Shown in pieces: positions 1 through 12,290 of a stretch of 64,000 bases of DNA. Origin of the DNA: Nymphaea colorata (Eukaryota; Streptophyta; Magnoliopsida; Nymphaeales; Nymphaeaceae); the NCBI RefSeq assembly GCF_008831285.2, contig NC_045144.1, positions 23,143,716 to 23,207,715 on the forward strand, given 5' to 3'. Every line of letters begins with the position of its first letter. Position 1 is the stretch's first letter. The notes under the pieces were generated by a model. That model made no database searches. It was not told where the DNA came from and worked only from the letters and a program-made list of their open reading frames with translations. The translations under genes and the position numbers were made by a program.

Positions 1-3000
1 AGAAATAATCTTCCATAATTTGCTGGTTGAGTATGCCCTGGCCCATGTCAAGGTTCTTGTGTCCTTGGGAACATTGTGAACCAGCATATATTAAAATATT
101 GAGTGATTTATCACAAAAACATGGTATTGTTTCCTCTTTCTCTGTTCCTCTTTCTTCATTTTAGTAGTCTAATCCCTTCTAATAGAGTCGTGACAAGATG
201 GTTTTATTTCTGTGGGTAGATATACCTTTCTTGCATTTTCATAGATTGTTCTGTAGTGTCTATGATTTAAGAACTCATACAAGTTGAAAACTTGGTGGAG
301 GTATATGAGGCTAAGCTTTTCCTTTGCAAGAGTGACCCATTTAGAATTCTATGTAGTTCAAGTATCCATCTTTTTTCCCTCTTAAATGATGAAGTTTCCT
401 TGGCTCTCAAGGTGCAATTCATGAGAATTATTCCTTAACTTGAATGACTATCTTACAACTCAATCTCATTTTTTTTTTGACATGTGAAATTGGTCTTGAC
501 AGATTTTCATATGTCCAATGTTAGTAGAAATTGGCATTGAATCAAAGTGTAAATTAACATGTAGTTGCACTTTCGTGCCATACAATGCCTACCCTTATTT
601 GGACTTGCATGGGTACCCTTTTTGTGGTTCCATCTAATATGAATTATGTATGCTTAACTCAGACAGCCTTACATGACTTTTAATGTTGGGGCTAAAATTA
701 AGGTACACAGCTAAACTGAATCCTCACACTCAGGAAAACATAATTATCTTCAATGGTAGAACAATTACAAAAGGCATCCAGGCTATTCTACTCACCCTTC
801 TAAAGACTCCCTTGCATTATTTCATAAGTTTATATCTATTCACCAAGGGAACAGACATTTACCAACCTCAAAAAGAACGTTAAAGCCAGGAGGACTAAAT
901 TGTAGATTAAGAGTGAAACCTATGGTGAGATATATCTCAAAGTTCTTGTTCTTAATATACAATCATTATGAGATTATGAAAGCACAGTTGGTTGAATCAT
1001 GCAAATTTAAATCCATAATTATACTTTTATGAGACTCTGAGCTATTCCTCATATCATGGTAAATTCTTCTTATCCATTCCCAATGTTGTAAAACAGGCAC
1101 TTAGAAATAATTTAAATAGGAAGTTATTACTCCTTGCAATCTAACTCAACAAATTTCTAATATTTTTATGTCAGAATGTTTATACTTACCCTCTTTAAAC
1201 ATACAGGTTAGTTTCGGTTTTGTATTTACTTCTGCTTATAATTTGATGCAGAGTTGAACTTGAGATCTTGATATTTAAGTGAGTCGGTCTTACCCTACAG
1301 GAGGGGTGTACAACCTAGTAAAAACTATACTATGTCAACTACAATAGTCAACTCCATCTGCATTTGAAGATGTCTTACTTGATTTTCATACTCTGTGCAG
1401 CCAATTACACTGAGTGTCATAGATGAGGAGTCAATTGACAAGACTTTCCTAAAAATAAGAGAAATGTTTACGTTAGACATTTTTTGGGTCAGCATTCTAG
1501 ACCTATGTGGCTTCATCTGTTTTTCAGCATGCTTAGTGCAATTGTTTTGACCTATCTTAAGTGTAAGAACCTGTGGCAGTTCCTAGGAAATCTTACTTTT
1601 CAAAGGACACTAATGCTTCCATTTTGAACATGATATGCATGTCCTATGCACTTACATAATAGAAATGGGTAAATATTGTGGTAAATTTTTAATATAAATA
1701 GTTCAAGGTTCTTGTACCTTCACATAAGGCTCATAAAAAAATTTGCAACTGCGGCTGATAAAGTTAAAGTCCATGGCTAACATTGTACCAGCCCCTTATG
1801 CCTGATGAATGGGACCCAAGTGGCAGCAGATGTTACCTGTCCATCATTTGATGTTTGTTTTCAAGCATATAGACTACTATGTTGACATACCTTTGGTACT
1901 TCTTCTAATACTTGTTGGGTAATTCTGAATTTCTGTTGTCATATTGTTATCTGAGAAAATTTAAGATGGATAGGATTGTTAATATTAGTAGAATCCAATG
2001 TGGTGTTACAGCCAAGCAGCTTGTAAGTTGACCTGCTTCTATGCATTCTTGTGTGTACATTTTTTATCATTGGAAAATCAAGAGGTAAGCAAATATGGAA
2101 CAAGGGAGAAGAGGTTCCAGTTACTGAAAATGTTAGCAGCGTTGGAGATGTCAGGCTTGCCTTGGAGGAGGACGTTGGTGGCTTGAGCTAGAGTTATGAG
2201 CAGCACATCTCTCTTTAAGGCACCACATAGGTAGCATGAGCTTCCACCACAACGAAAGTGTGGTTTGCTATGCTAAAGAAGAGATCATCATTGAGATCTG
2301 CATTGACATTGTGGAGAAGACAATTTTTATAGTGCTCACTCTCAGTTTGAAGGAATCTACAACAAGTAGACATCATTAGCTAATGAATACACTAGCTCAT
2401 GTTCAAAACTGTACATCAGATTTAATACCAGTGCATTGGTAAAATCAAAGATCACATTCTTTTGATCTCTCTCTCTGTCTCTCTCTCTCAGAAATTTGTA
2501 AAACCCAGAAAGTTAGGTCAGGCATAAAACCAGACCCTTTAGTTTTTTTTCTAAAAGATTATCTTAAATGAACTATAAACATGCTAATATATTTATTAAA
2601 AATATTTTGATATAAAACATGTTTTGAATCAAGTTGTTTTCATGAAAAATGTTGATAATATAAGAGCCATTCATTTTTCCTTATTGGAGAAACATTATTG
2701 AAATAAAAAAAGGGTCAACTTAATATATTTTTTGCATGAACTTATCCTTATTATCATATTGGTAAGTTTGCATTTCAAATTTTGGAAGACATAAATGCTG
2801 TTTTTAAAAACTGGTGAACTGCTTATCTGTAAATGTCAGATACTCTTAAGGAATTTAACTATGAGTTAGTAGTGGATTAAGAAGTTCATTTATAAGGGGG
2901 TTAATTATCTCACACAAGATTACAATGTGCTTTAAGTATAAGTAGACCAACCTTAATTAATCTTTGTCTAATTTAAACTGAAACATAATTAGAAGTTATT

Positions 3001-3030
3001 AAATCTTTTGAGTTTATATTTAAAAATCTG
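1..3030. other. no recognised gene
   Basis: AT-rich sequence with only short open frames. A short frame around 2,080-2,190 could be an exon scrap but matches no family I recognise. A (TC)n run lies near 2,465-2,490. No transposon coding motif was seen here. Confidence 0.5.
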
Positions 3031-4134
3031 AAAATTGTTTATGACAATTGAAAAGGAAACAATTAAAGGGGAGGCCGAGTTCCATCCCCCACCATAAGAG
3101 AGAGGGAGAAAAAGGAGAGAGTTGGAAGAGGGATTCTTTTTATCCAAGGCCCAAGGGAGAGGAAGAAGCTAGTGACCTCAGGGATAGTCTTCTAATAGTT
3201 TTTTGAAAGCTAAATTGTTAAAAGTCAGAGTTTAATTCAGGTATGGTGTCTTGGGGTTTCTCTTTTTGTTTTTGGAATTGATTTTGATTCGTTTAGTGCA
3301 TAATTTCAAGTCATACCCTAGGAATCATTATTTTTAATATTATATAATATTGACATCTTTTGTTTGATGAAAAACGACTCCGATTGGAATATTTACAAAC
3401 TCCAACTTGCCCTTTGGGCATGTTTTTAGAGAAATTGATCTCACGGTTGCATCTTGCATGTTGAAAGATAATAGATACCCCATACAGTTTTTGAAGTGCT
3501 CATGCCATTTTGTTGGTAGCCGGCAGATGCCCACGGCTGGTTGGTGCTGCCAGGCCATGGCCGAGTTGTGGCATACTTACCTGGGCTACAACCGTTGCAT
3601 GGCAAGGCACCATTATTGGTTGTAAGTTTGGCATGTTTTAGACTTCTTTATGTGTAAACATCAACCTTGTCTCATTTGGAGTTTGTTGTGCACACAAGAG
3701 CACACTGGAATGATTATCTTGTCATTTTTGCCCTCGCATGCACGATTGCAGAATTAGTCGATTTTGAGACACTTCGCAAGCCCCAGAAGCACTAGTGGGT
3801 GTCGTTTGATCGCTACAAGTGTATCATTAGGAAATATCTTAGTGGTTCTCCTTAGAGAGGGTAGGGATTGAGATTTTACATGTCGTGTGACTTGTTGCAT
3901 CCTATTTAAACATGCATCTTATGATATGGTATGCGGGTATAGTCTAGATATCTGATAGGTAGAGGTTGGAATGGCAATTGGTGCGACTGTGATTTACATG
4001 TGAGTTGGACATCTATAAGAGGCCTGATGGGCTGCATATGTGTAGGCAGACAGGCTTAGCTATCGCTACATCATTATGATTTCACGATTACAAGCCTAAT
4101 TGGTGATATGGGCGTGTGTATATGTGTGTCCATA

Positions 4135-4168
<34 letters not shown>

Positions 4169-5322
4169 CATATAAGTTGAGTATGCATTCTCTTGATGCA
4201 TTGTTATGTTTTATTGATTCCTTATTAATGATATGATATTGAGCACTTGAGCATGAGCTGAAATTAGGGAAACGCCCTAAGGCCAGATTTAATATGAATG
4301 AATCGTATTGATTGGATATTATTCGAACCCACTATAAAAGCAGTTAGGTGGGTGGCACAGGGCCCGTGTTGTAAGAATGGATGAAGTGCTTCTTACCCAG
4401 GCCACTACCAAGGAGGCCGTCACGCAGGCCACTAGCAAGGATCCCATCCCCACATAGAGTATGGGTCGTGCGGCTGCAATAGCTATATTGAGCCTAGCCT
4501 TATTGGATATGTTTACCCTAGGTTTTTCAGGGACTCAATTGTTGTGTGTGATGATTGTAAACTACGCAACAGTCTTGTGGAGCCTTACATTCCTATCAGA
4601 ACTTATATTGTCGCTCAGTGCATCGAGTTATGTGTTTGAATGTGTACTCTATGTTGTGTTGACTATTTATTGCTCAAATGGAATAACTGAAATGTTGGCA
4701 TCTCCATTGTTCTACCTATGTTATTTATGTCTAAATGGATGATGGATGTATAGGCCTTAGGGATAGGCCATACTTAGAATTATCTCTGATGCTTATTCTT
4801 ATTTGGTTTTGAGTACTCACCCTAAGAAGGGTTGTGGCTCAAGATCGTGATACTATCAAGATAGAGGGTGATAGTTGGCAATGTAACTGGCACTAAACCG
4901 TATCCTGTTTTGGTTATGGGAATGCTTTGTGTACATATAGCCTTCTAGGATGATAAATTTTTATATTATTATTGTGTTATGATTTATCTTTTGGATATGA
5001 GGTATTATTATACATGTTACATGCGTTTTGCACAGTACACCCACCGACCTGTCACTCTAATAGAGTAGAGCACATGTCTACTTAGGACAGGTCAATCCAC
5101 ACACCAATTATGCTAGTTGTTTTTATATTGTGATATAGAACATGCCACAGTATTCACTAATTATGGACGCAAATCTGGTACACTATGCCTGAATCATATG
5201 TGTTGCACCAGATTGTGCCATTCATCAGTTGCAAAGGCCAATATGATATACTATGCATCCATCACACATATTGCATTATATTTGTATGAAATGTATGGCT
5301 GCAAGTAGCATTGTTATAAAAG
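3031..5322 (+). mobile_element. candidate 5' LTR of gypsy relic
   Basis: This non-coding block lies directly upstream of a tRNA-iMet-like primer site and of a Ty3/gypsy pol relic in the same orientation, so position makes it the probable 5' LTR. Its 2.3 kb length suits long-LTR chromovirus lineages such as Tekay/Del (established knowledge). The left edge is a guess, because no clean TG terminus or matching 3' LTR was found. It contains a TG/TA microsatellite at about 4,137-4,172. Small ORFs inside it look like chance frames. Confidence 0.35.
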
Positions 5323-5336
5323 TTGGTAGCAAAGCA
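5323..5336 (+). promoter_or_regulatory. degenerate tRNA-iMet primer binding site
   Basis: TTGGTAGCAAAGCA resembles the plant LTR-retrotransposon primer site TTGGTATCAGAGCA, complementary to initiator Met tRNA, with three differences. It sits just after the LTR-like block and before gypsy coding relics on the same strand. Confidence 0.4.
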
Positions 5337-5514
5337 CCCTCTATCCCTAAGACAATCAAACGATCTCAAGCACCTTTAGCCAAGTGAGATTAGTAGTACT
5401 AATTTAATTTCAATATCTTTGTTATTGTTTCTCTTTGTTACTAGTTGTAATGTTATGATAGTGCTAATTCTAGTTTCTTTATGATATCAGTGTTTTGATT
5501 TGTAGGTATTATTC

Positions 5515-5960
5515 ATGATGTCGAGTAGGAGATTGTGAAGGCTTGTGCGTCTTGAGAGGGAGAATATAGGTCAAGCAGGAAGTCGCAGCTAAGCAACAGC
5601 CTGCTGACAAGGTACTCATTCTTGAGACCCTACATATGCTCACTTGGTCTATTCTAGCCCTCATGAAGGCCACTATGTGATAGACTAAGGTGGTTGTTGC
5701 ACAGCCAGCTGCAGCACCTATTGCGGTTCCTATTCTTGCCACTCATCCAATTCCCAGGGTTGAGAACATTGCCATTCAACGATTGTTGACGACCTTTAGA
5801 TTCCTGGCCTCAATGTGATTGAAGTTACATTTCCTGTATGCTCTTTCATTGCACATGTTTTATTTGATTTTGGTGCTCCTCATTCCTTTATATCTCATAG
5901 ATTAGCCACTTTATTGATATTTACATTGTACCAATACTTTATAAACTTCTGAGAGCCATT
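5515..5960 (+). pseudogene. Ty3/gypsy gag remnant and retropepsin
   Basis: The start (5,515-5,760) reads as a short, broken gag-like N-terminus. The frame then passes almost directly into an aspartic protease segment at about 5,800-5,925, whose core reads LFDFGAPHSFIS. The family normally has LFDSGASHSFIS, so the catalytic DSG triad is now DFG. Most of gag and the zinc knuckle expected between these parts is missing, which implies an internal deletion. In-frame stops occur. It belongs to the same relic as the RT that follows. Confidence 0.6.
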
Positions 5961-6457
5961 GTTATTGGGTTTCAGGATTATTGTACCCAATCTTTGTTTG
6001 ATGTACCCATTGAGATCTCAGGAGCAGTATGTCCTACTTAATTGTCACTATGGATTTAGAGTGTATTGATGTAATCCTGGGTGTGCATTGGCTTTATAAG
6101 TATGATGCCTATATTGATTGCCATGCTAAGTGTATGCTTATTTGTACTTTTGAAGTCAATTTGAGGAATTCTTGGCTCAAAAACGTAGGGCATCATCTTA
6201 ATTGGCAGTCGTTACACTATGTGTGCAGCAAAGCATTCACTTAGAGGAGATTGCTTACATGGTGAGCTTAGTAAGAGTGATGGCAGAGTAACCCCAGCCT
6301 TAAAAGATCTCTATTATTTGTGAATGTATTCCTGAAGGTCTTCTAGAACCACCACCTAGGGGGATCGAGTTCTCGATCAATTTGGTCTTAGATACAGTAC
6401 TAGACTCAAAGGCACCTTAGATGATGACGTCTATCAACTTTTAGGAGTTGAAGAAGC

Positions 6458-7143
6458 TTGCAAGAATTGATAGATAAAACTACATTTGCCTTAACATGTC
6501 TACCTAGGGTGCAGCACTATTATTGTAAGAAAAAAGGATGCTTCCTCTACTTGTGCATAGATTATCACAAGCTGAATTTGATAACCATTAGAAAAAAGTA
6601 CCCTTTGTCTCACATTGAAAATTTACTAGATGAGTTAAAATATGCATGAGTATTTATCAAGATTGATTTTAGATCAGGTTATCATCAGTTGTGTATTAAG
6701 CAGGAAGATGTGTCTAAGACTACGTTCAAAACCTGGTATAGCTATTATAACTTTCCTGTTTTGCCTTTGGGGGCTGACTAATGCTTCTACTATTCTGGAC
6801 CTAATAAACAAAGTATTTACAAATTACTTAGATCAAATTTGTGATTATTTTCATTAATGATGTATTGATTTATTCTCCATCAAACGAGGAACATGATGAG
6901 TATGTTTCTATGCTATTAAGTACATTGAGGCAACATTTGTATGTTAAATTGTATAAGTGTGAGTTTTGGCTGGAAAAAAGTTGAATTGTTGGGTTATATT
7001 ATTTATATTCAGGAAGTGGCAGTGGATCTAGCTAAGGTAGAAGCAGTACAAAAGTGGATGACCCCTACAGCTCCTACTGAGGTACGAGCTTTTCTTGGAT
7101 TGGTAGGATGCTACAAGCAGTTTATTAGGGGTTCTCGCAAATA
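6458..7143 (+). pseudogene. Ty3/gypsy reverse transcriptase relic
   Basis: Motifs appear in the expected order. DYHKLNLITIRKKYPLSHIE is at about 6,560-6,618, KIDFRSGYHQL at 6,660-6,692, a PLGLTNAS-like segment at 6,765-6,788, and the catalytic box FINDVLIYS at 6,850-6,876. The thumb and start of the RNase H linker follow (CEFW, LGYII, VEAVQKWMTPTAPTEVRAFL, LVGCYKQF). The family box is FIDD; here the first catalytic Asp is Asn at 6,856-6,858. A TGA at about 6,647 sits where the family has Arg, and the frame shifts several times. Enzymatically dead. Confidence 0.85.
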
Positions 7144-7745
7144 GCTTTGCCAATGACTCCATTATTTAAGAAAGGAGTAAGTTTGTGTGGTCGGGGGCAT
7201 GTGACCAGAGCTTGTAGACGTTGAAACAGAGGTTGATAATGACACTTGTTTTGGCTTTACCGTCAGGCAGAAAGGGACTTGTAGTTTATACTGATGCTTC
7301 CAAAATTGGATGGTGGGGTATTGATTCATATTAAGCGTGTTATTGACTATAATTTTAGATAGCTAAGTCCATATGAGCAGAACTATTCTATCCATGATTT
7401 GAAGTCGGCACTATGGTGCATGCCTTAAAAAATGTGGTGCCATTGTCTTTATGGAGTAGAGTTTGAAGTATTCACGATCATAAATTTCTTATCTCTTTTC
7501 ACAAAAGTAGTTGAATTTTTTGCTGCGTAAATGGACAGAGTATCTCATGGATTATGAGATCAAACTTTCTTTTCATCTTAGGAAAGCTAATGTAGTAGCA
7601 TATGCACTAAATCACAAATCTAGGGCACTTGTACACAACCTAGTTCATCAGACATGGAAACTTATAGAGGATTTGACAACGTGGAATCCATTTACAGATA
7701 ATCGAGGTATGGTTTTCCTTTATGCCTCAGTACAAATTGATTTAT
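7144..7745 (+). pseudogene. Ty3/gypsy RNase H relic
   Basis: Continues the RT relic. LALPSGRKGLVVYTDASKIG at about 7,252-7,311 carries the first catalytic Asp of RNase H. A degraded segment at 7,370-7,560 then matches the usual stretch between the Glu and the WMDFL-like region, ending in a trace of YEIKLSFHLRKANVVAYALN (family: Y..PGK.NVVADALS). The DALS Asp is changed to Tyr. Several stops and frame changes are present. Confidence 0.75.
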
Positions 7746-7859
7746 TAAAATGATTCTGAAGAAGCAGAATAAGAGTCCAAAGTATGCACAAATGAAGACT
7801 TAGTCAGAATTGGAAAGCAAACTTTCTCCATGGACCTAAATGCAGGCTCCAATTTCTGG

Positions 7860-8435
7860 TAGACTGTGCCAGATGAGTAAACACTAAAGACGAGACTTTT
7901 GGATGAGTTGCATTGCTTGTGACATATCATTCATCTTGGCAGTAACAAGATTAATGAAGATGATGAACGCAGCTTCTAGTAGCCAGGTATGAAGTACGAA
8001 TTGCTAATTTTGTGGCTACATGTTTGATATATCAACAGGTTAAGGTGGAACATTAGAGGTCGGGTGAGTTATTAGAACCTCTTGGGATTTCACAATGGAA
8101 ATGGGAAGATATTACCACATTTTTTTTATGGGACTACTGAGAAGCAGGAGATGACATGATGTCATATGCGTGACAATCAATAGATTGATTAAGCTAGCTC
8201 ATTTTCTGCCAATCCAGAGCCTCAATTTGTAAATTTATTAGTTGATCTATATATTGATGAGATAGTTAGATTGCATGGCTTGCCATCTACCATTGTCTAA
8301 GACCAAGATCCATGGTTTCCTTCATGATTGTGGAGTTCCCTGTAGCATGCTTCAGGTACCCAATTACATATGAGTTCAACATTTCATCCTCAAACCAATG
8401 GCCTTCAAATCATTGACATTTCATCTGATACATAG
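7860..8435 (+). pseudogene. Ty3/gypsy integrase relic
   Basis: The zinc-binding part reads LHCL...HIIHLGSNKINED, then PGMKYEIANFVATCLIYQQV at about 7,980-8,042 with one of the two zinc cysteines kept. LLEPLGISQWKWEDI follows at about 8,073-8,117. The catalytic core is traceable through RLIKLAHFLPI (8,190), RLHGLPSTIV (8,268) and a broken FHPQT motif near 8,380-8,400. Coding similarity stops near 8,435, where no 3' LTR follows, so the element is 3'-truncated. Stops interrupt every domain. Confidence 0.8.
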
Positions 8436-8882
8436 AATAAGAGTGCATGTTGTAAATCATTGAGAGATGGGAAAAGTTAGATTTCTAATCTACCTTTCAG
8501 TAACATGCAAACTAGTCTTTCACATATCAAAAGATACGTATTTCCACAAATATATTTACAAATTATAATTATGTGGTAAAGCTCAAATTAGTTAACACCA
8601 AACAGTTTGTTTTCACAAAAAGAAAATTTCATAGCCAATATGCACGTGATATTTAAGCCATCTTCGGACCTATAAAATGAACATGAGAAGTGTTATCCCT
8701 AACAAATCATATACTTTTCTACTATTCATAGAAATTAAAAAGATGATCATATTTCATTGAATATTTTACCAATTAATTGTTCAAACATTGCCGTCAACAT
8801 TTGGACTTATACTTGTAACTCATGTATTTGTTTTGCATGTCTGGCTTCAAAGTCATGTATCTTTCCAATTTGTCTAACTTCT
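8436..8882. other. no recognised feature
   Basis: AT-rich sequence between the gypsy integrase relic and the transposase scrap. On the minus strand it could continue the eroded transposase region, but I see no conserved motif. Confidence 0.4.
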
Positions 8883-9155
8883 AATTTGCACATTTGGCGA
8901 GTATGATTGCTTTCTACATTATGCACCTTATTGCATAGACCACCAAACTCCTTTAAATTTCATATTTTGTGTCATTAGTTCACATTGGCTAGAAACTGCA
9001 TCAAAAACTTGTGACGGTTTTATGCTCATTCCATAAGTACGCGCTCATCCAAATTTGTCTGGTCCCATCACCCATGACAAGACATCATTTAGAGATAGCT
9101 CATCTCTTATGTCTTCAGGAAGTTGGAATATTGCTTCATTATGTTGAGCCTACAA
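8883..9155 (-). pseudogene. Ptta/En/Spm plant transposase fragment
   Basis: Read on the minus strand, the segment gives LPEDIRDELSLNDVLSWVMG, then PDKFG, a stop, ARTYGMSIKPSQVF. This resembles the plant transposase (Ptta/En/Spm, Transposase_24) C-terminal signature GP.+.GR.R.YG, seen in CACTA-associated proteins. The stop at 9,045-9,047 lies where Arg is expected (CGA to TGA). A TTTGTAG acceptor-like string precedes the segment at 9,151-9,157, so it may be one exon. No other transposase exon or CACTA terminus is identifiable beside it. Assignment is from motif memory only. Confidence 0.5.
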
Positions 9156-10172
9156 ATTAATGTAATATTTCAATAACATGTATGTTAAATAAATTTTAAT
9201 TATCATATTGCTAATAATAATGAAGAGGAGAAAGCAAGCAATTTAAGAGATGAGAATTGCTTGGAAATCCTGAAGCACTTGAAGTTTCTCCATAAAAAGA
9301 GATGAGAATCATATCGCCGCCTCCTAATGCAACCATGCACTGCATGGGGATGAGGTTGCCCTTTCATGGATCGTCTCATGGTGCTGGGGTTAACATAAGA
9401 CCTTAAATCAACATAATGAGCAAAAAAAGGGGAAGAGGAAAAAAACAAATTCCCCATTCTCAGAGCAAGAGAGAGGGAGAGAGAATTTACTCAACATTAC
9501 TAGCCTCGAACAGGAAGTTGGAGAAGAAAGCATACAGATGTAATCTAACATCCAAAATTTAAGAGAAAACCAGCCAACAAAATGCAAAAACAAGAAGAGA
9601 GTTATGCATAAGTTGTAAAAGAACAACCCGGTGATCAGCCTTATGATAAATGAGAATTGTGCCTGCAAACGAGGACAGAAACATCAATATTATGCCCAAC
9701 AACAGAGCTCTTAATTTACCTTTCTTTCATGGAAAATAACATCATAACTTAGCAACCAAATGCCTCTCCAAGTTAAAAACAGCCAACATTTCTGCAGAAG
9801 TCTGCCCCTCTTAGACTTGCGAAAACTCATGGAGGCCATGCAATGGAAGAAGGGATCGTTCCGATCCCGAAGCATTAACCATGTGATTCGGGAACACACG
9901 CGCCGGTGGATCTCATCACGCGTACGCCATTCAGAAATTAGAGATGACAGATCCGACATACGCGAGCCATGTCATGTAGTGGTCATGCATGGTGATCTCA
10001 GAATCCTGCTGCGAGCGGGAAAGGAAGAGAAGCTCATCTTCCCAAGCTTGTAAGTGTGTTGTATTCCCCAAAAAGAATGCTTCAACAACAATAAAAGAGA
10101 CCAAACCAACACAAAACTGCTGAAAATCAGAGTCACAAGGCTGCAAGTATAAGATCGAGTTTCCAACACCAA
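9156..10172. other. no recognised gene
   Basis: Several overlapping short ORFs on both strands, none resembling a known family. The 9,840-10,060 part is richer in CpG (ACGCGCCGG, CACGCG) than its surroundings. It adjoins the copia LTR and may be an old low-copy sequence. Confidence 0.35.
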
Positions 10173-10735
10173 TGTTGCAGCAATATACGCTGATATATGC
10201 TAAAAATGCGAAAAAATAGGAGACACCAATTTACGTGGAAAAACCCCCAATAATGGGGTAAAAAACCACGGGCAAGAGAGATATATATTTATACTTCAAA
10301 GAGGCAATACAACTACATTGTTCTTCTCGCAGAGAATAGCATAAATCATTCTCAAGAATGAATGCACAAGAAAACAACAAGAAAAGAAATCACCGTATGT
10401 TCTTCTTTTCTTTCCCTTATTTTCTTCACTTTCTCTCTCTACACTTGAACCCACACGGCTGCCCAAATCCACAACCATGCTCTTCTTCATCTTTCCTTCT
10501 TGCCTTCCTTCTCTCCTTCTCTTCTTTGCCTTCTTCTTCCCCTTCTCCTTGCTTTATGTGTTCCACGAGGGAAGACCTCTCTTTCTTTTCTTCAATAGAG
10601 TCAAAAACTAGAGAGAGAGAGAGAGAGACATCATGAGAGCTAGGGCACCATCGGGGTGCCCTCTCCTTTCTCCCACCCGTCACTTAAGTGATGGGTTGGG
10701 TCGGGTCCTCTTTTGAGGCTGGACCCGACCTAAGA
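10173..10735 (-). mobile_element. copia 3' LTR
   Basis: On the minus strand this directly follows a copia RNase H/C-terminal region and a purine tract. It carries typical copia LTR landmarks: a GA-rich transcribed leader with a (GA)n run at 10,607-10,627, a TATAAATATA box-like string near 10,290, and the TTTTCCACGTAAATTGGTGTC-type stretch at about 10,215-10,240. The proposed end is CAACA at 10,173-10,177. The start near 10,735 is inferred from the purine tract, because the TG is mutated. No second LTR was found. Confidence 0.6.
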
Positions 10736-10753
10736 AACTCCCCCTCCAGCTTC
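10736..10753 (-). promoter_or_regulatory. polypurine tract of copia element
   Basis: Minus strand reads AAGCTGGAGGGGGAG immediately before the inferred LTR start, the expected place and composition for plus-strand priming. Confidence 0.55.
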
Positions 10754-10779
10754 AAGAGAGGGAACAACCTGCAAAATAA

Positions 10780-11400
10780 ACAAAATTAATACACTACCTT
10801 AAAGGCAGTCATCCCAACTAAGTCTCTACACATGTCATGCTTCTCTTTAGGTAGAGACTTCATCATCATATCTGCAGGATTCTTCTTTGTATGTATCTTC
10901 TCTAATTGAATCAGTTTTTGCTCAAGCACATCACGAATCCAATGATATCTGACATCAATGTGTTTGGTCCTTGAGTAAAACGTTCAACTCTTCGCCAAGT
11001 GTATAGCGCTTTGGCTATCACAATGCAACACATAAGTCTTCTGATTAAGGCCTATATCATGAAGAAAACTCTTCATCGACAACAACCCTTTACAAACTTT
11101 AGTTTCTGCAATATATTCTGCCTCTATAGTGGAAAGAGCAACACACTTCTGCTACCTGGACTGTCATGGTACAGCTCCCCCTGCAAAAGTAAAGACATAA
11201 CCAGAAAGAGACTTTCTAGAGTTCAAGTCACCTGCCATGTCAGCATCAACAAAACCTTGTATCTCTATATTAGATTCACCAAAACATAAACAATATTTGT
11301 AAGTATGTTTAAGATACATTAGGATCCACTTCACTGCTGCCCAATGCTCCTTGCTTGGATTTGACAAGAATCTGCTAATTACACCAACTGCATAAGCCAA
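10780..11400 (-). pseudogene. Ty1/copia RNase H and pol C-terminus
   Basis: Minus strand, from 11,400 downward. The open part (11,400-11,164) contains RFLSNPSKEHWAAVKWILMY and GFVDADMAGDLNSRKSLSGY, both hallmark copia RNase H segments. It continues through QKCVALSTIEAEYIAETKVC, then HIDVRYHWIRDVLEQKLIQL and MMMKSLPKEK, the usual C-terminal end. One stop interrupts the HLAKS.TF stretch and one the WQS segment. Coding ends near 10,800, about 50 bases before the purine tract. Everything upstream of the RNase H is absent, so this is a 5'-truncated copy. Confidence 0.88.
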
Positions 11401-12094
11401 GTTGTCATTGGAAGAGGAATATTTTATGAAACAACAAATTTATCTCTGTGTCCAGTTTTTGGCACTTCCTAGATGTGAAGCCTTGATGCATTTGATTGTT
11501 GTTTATAGGTAGATCCCTCCCCTCACAACTCAAGTATTGAATTTGGTGTAGAAGACCCACAAATCAAGGTTAAAAAGTTGATGGGGAAGAACAATTTGTA
11601 ACTGTCAAAAGTTGAGGTAGATTGGTAGTACATTTTTTCAGATGTTCATGAACTTTTCATAATCTTTGAGCCATATCAATGGAACAATTACATATTGTTC
11701 CATTTAGCAAACATACTCGAAAAAGGAGGAAACAAGGATTAGACAAAAAATGTCTAGAAGTAGGTAGAATGGGATCATTGGAGGGGTGATCTCCAACATT
11801 CAAATGATTGGTATTGGTGTGAAGCACAAGACTATGCTGTTGGGGTCAAGTATTCATAACCTGACAGAGGAGTCCAAGAAGACAAATGTGCAGGTACCCA
11901 TTCAACCTACTGCTAAAAAACAAGAGAAGTTATCTTTGAAAATCCTTTCTCTGACAATGTTTGGACAACTAGTGGCAGCATTATAATCCAAGTATACACG
12001 CACCCTATTCCTAGCTTAAGTCCTTCTTTCCCCTTTAGAATTTGCAAGAGGGGGAGGCACTGGATCCCCTTCTCAGATTCATGTCCTTCTCGGG
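11401..12094. other. no recognised feature
   Basis: AT-rich sequence between the truncated copia and repeat copy A. No conserved frame or transposon motif was seen. Confidence 0.4.
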
Positions 12095-12128
12095 AGCACA
12101 AAGAAATGTCCTTCCCTCATAAGTAAGA

Positions 12129-12290
12129 GGTCGCTTGGGAGAACAAATGTTCTCGGTATCCCTTGAACCTGCTCTAAAGACTGGGGCATAGTCATGGACA
12201 ATAGTTCTAGTGTTTCATAAATCTACCTCAAGCTTTGAGATAAGTTTGTAAGAGGCTCACAAATTTTCCCTGCTACCAAACAACTTCTAC
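12129..12290 (+). mobile_element. MITE-like segment shared by both copies
   Basis: Bounded by GTCGCTTGGGAGA and TACCAAACAACTTC, imperfect inverted ends of the GTTTGG type seen in Tourist-like elements. The same segment sits at about 34,732-34,891 in copy B, so it was there before the duplication. No clear target duplication. Confidence 0.35.
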
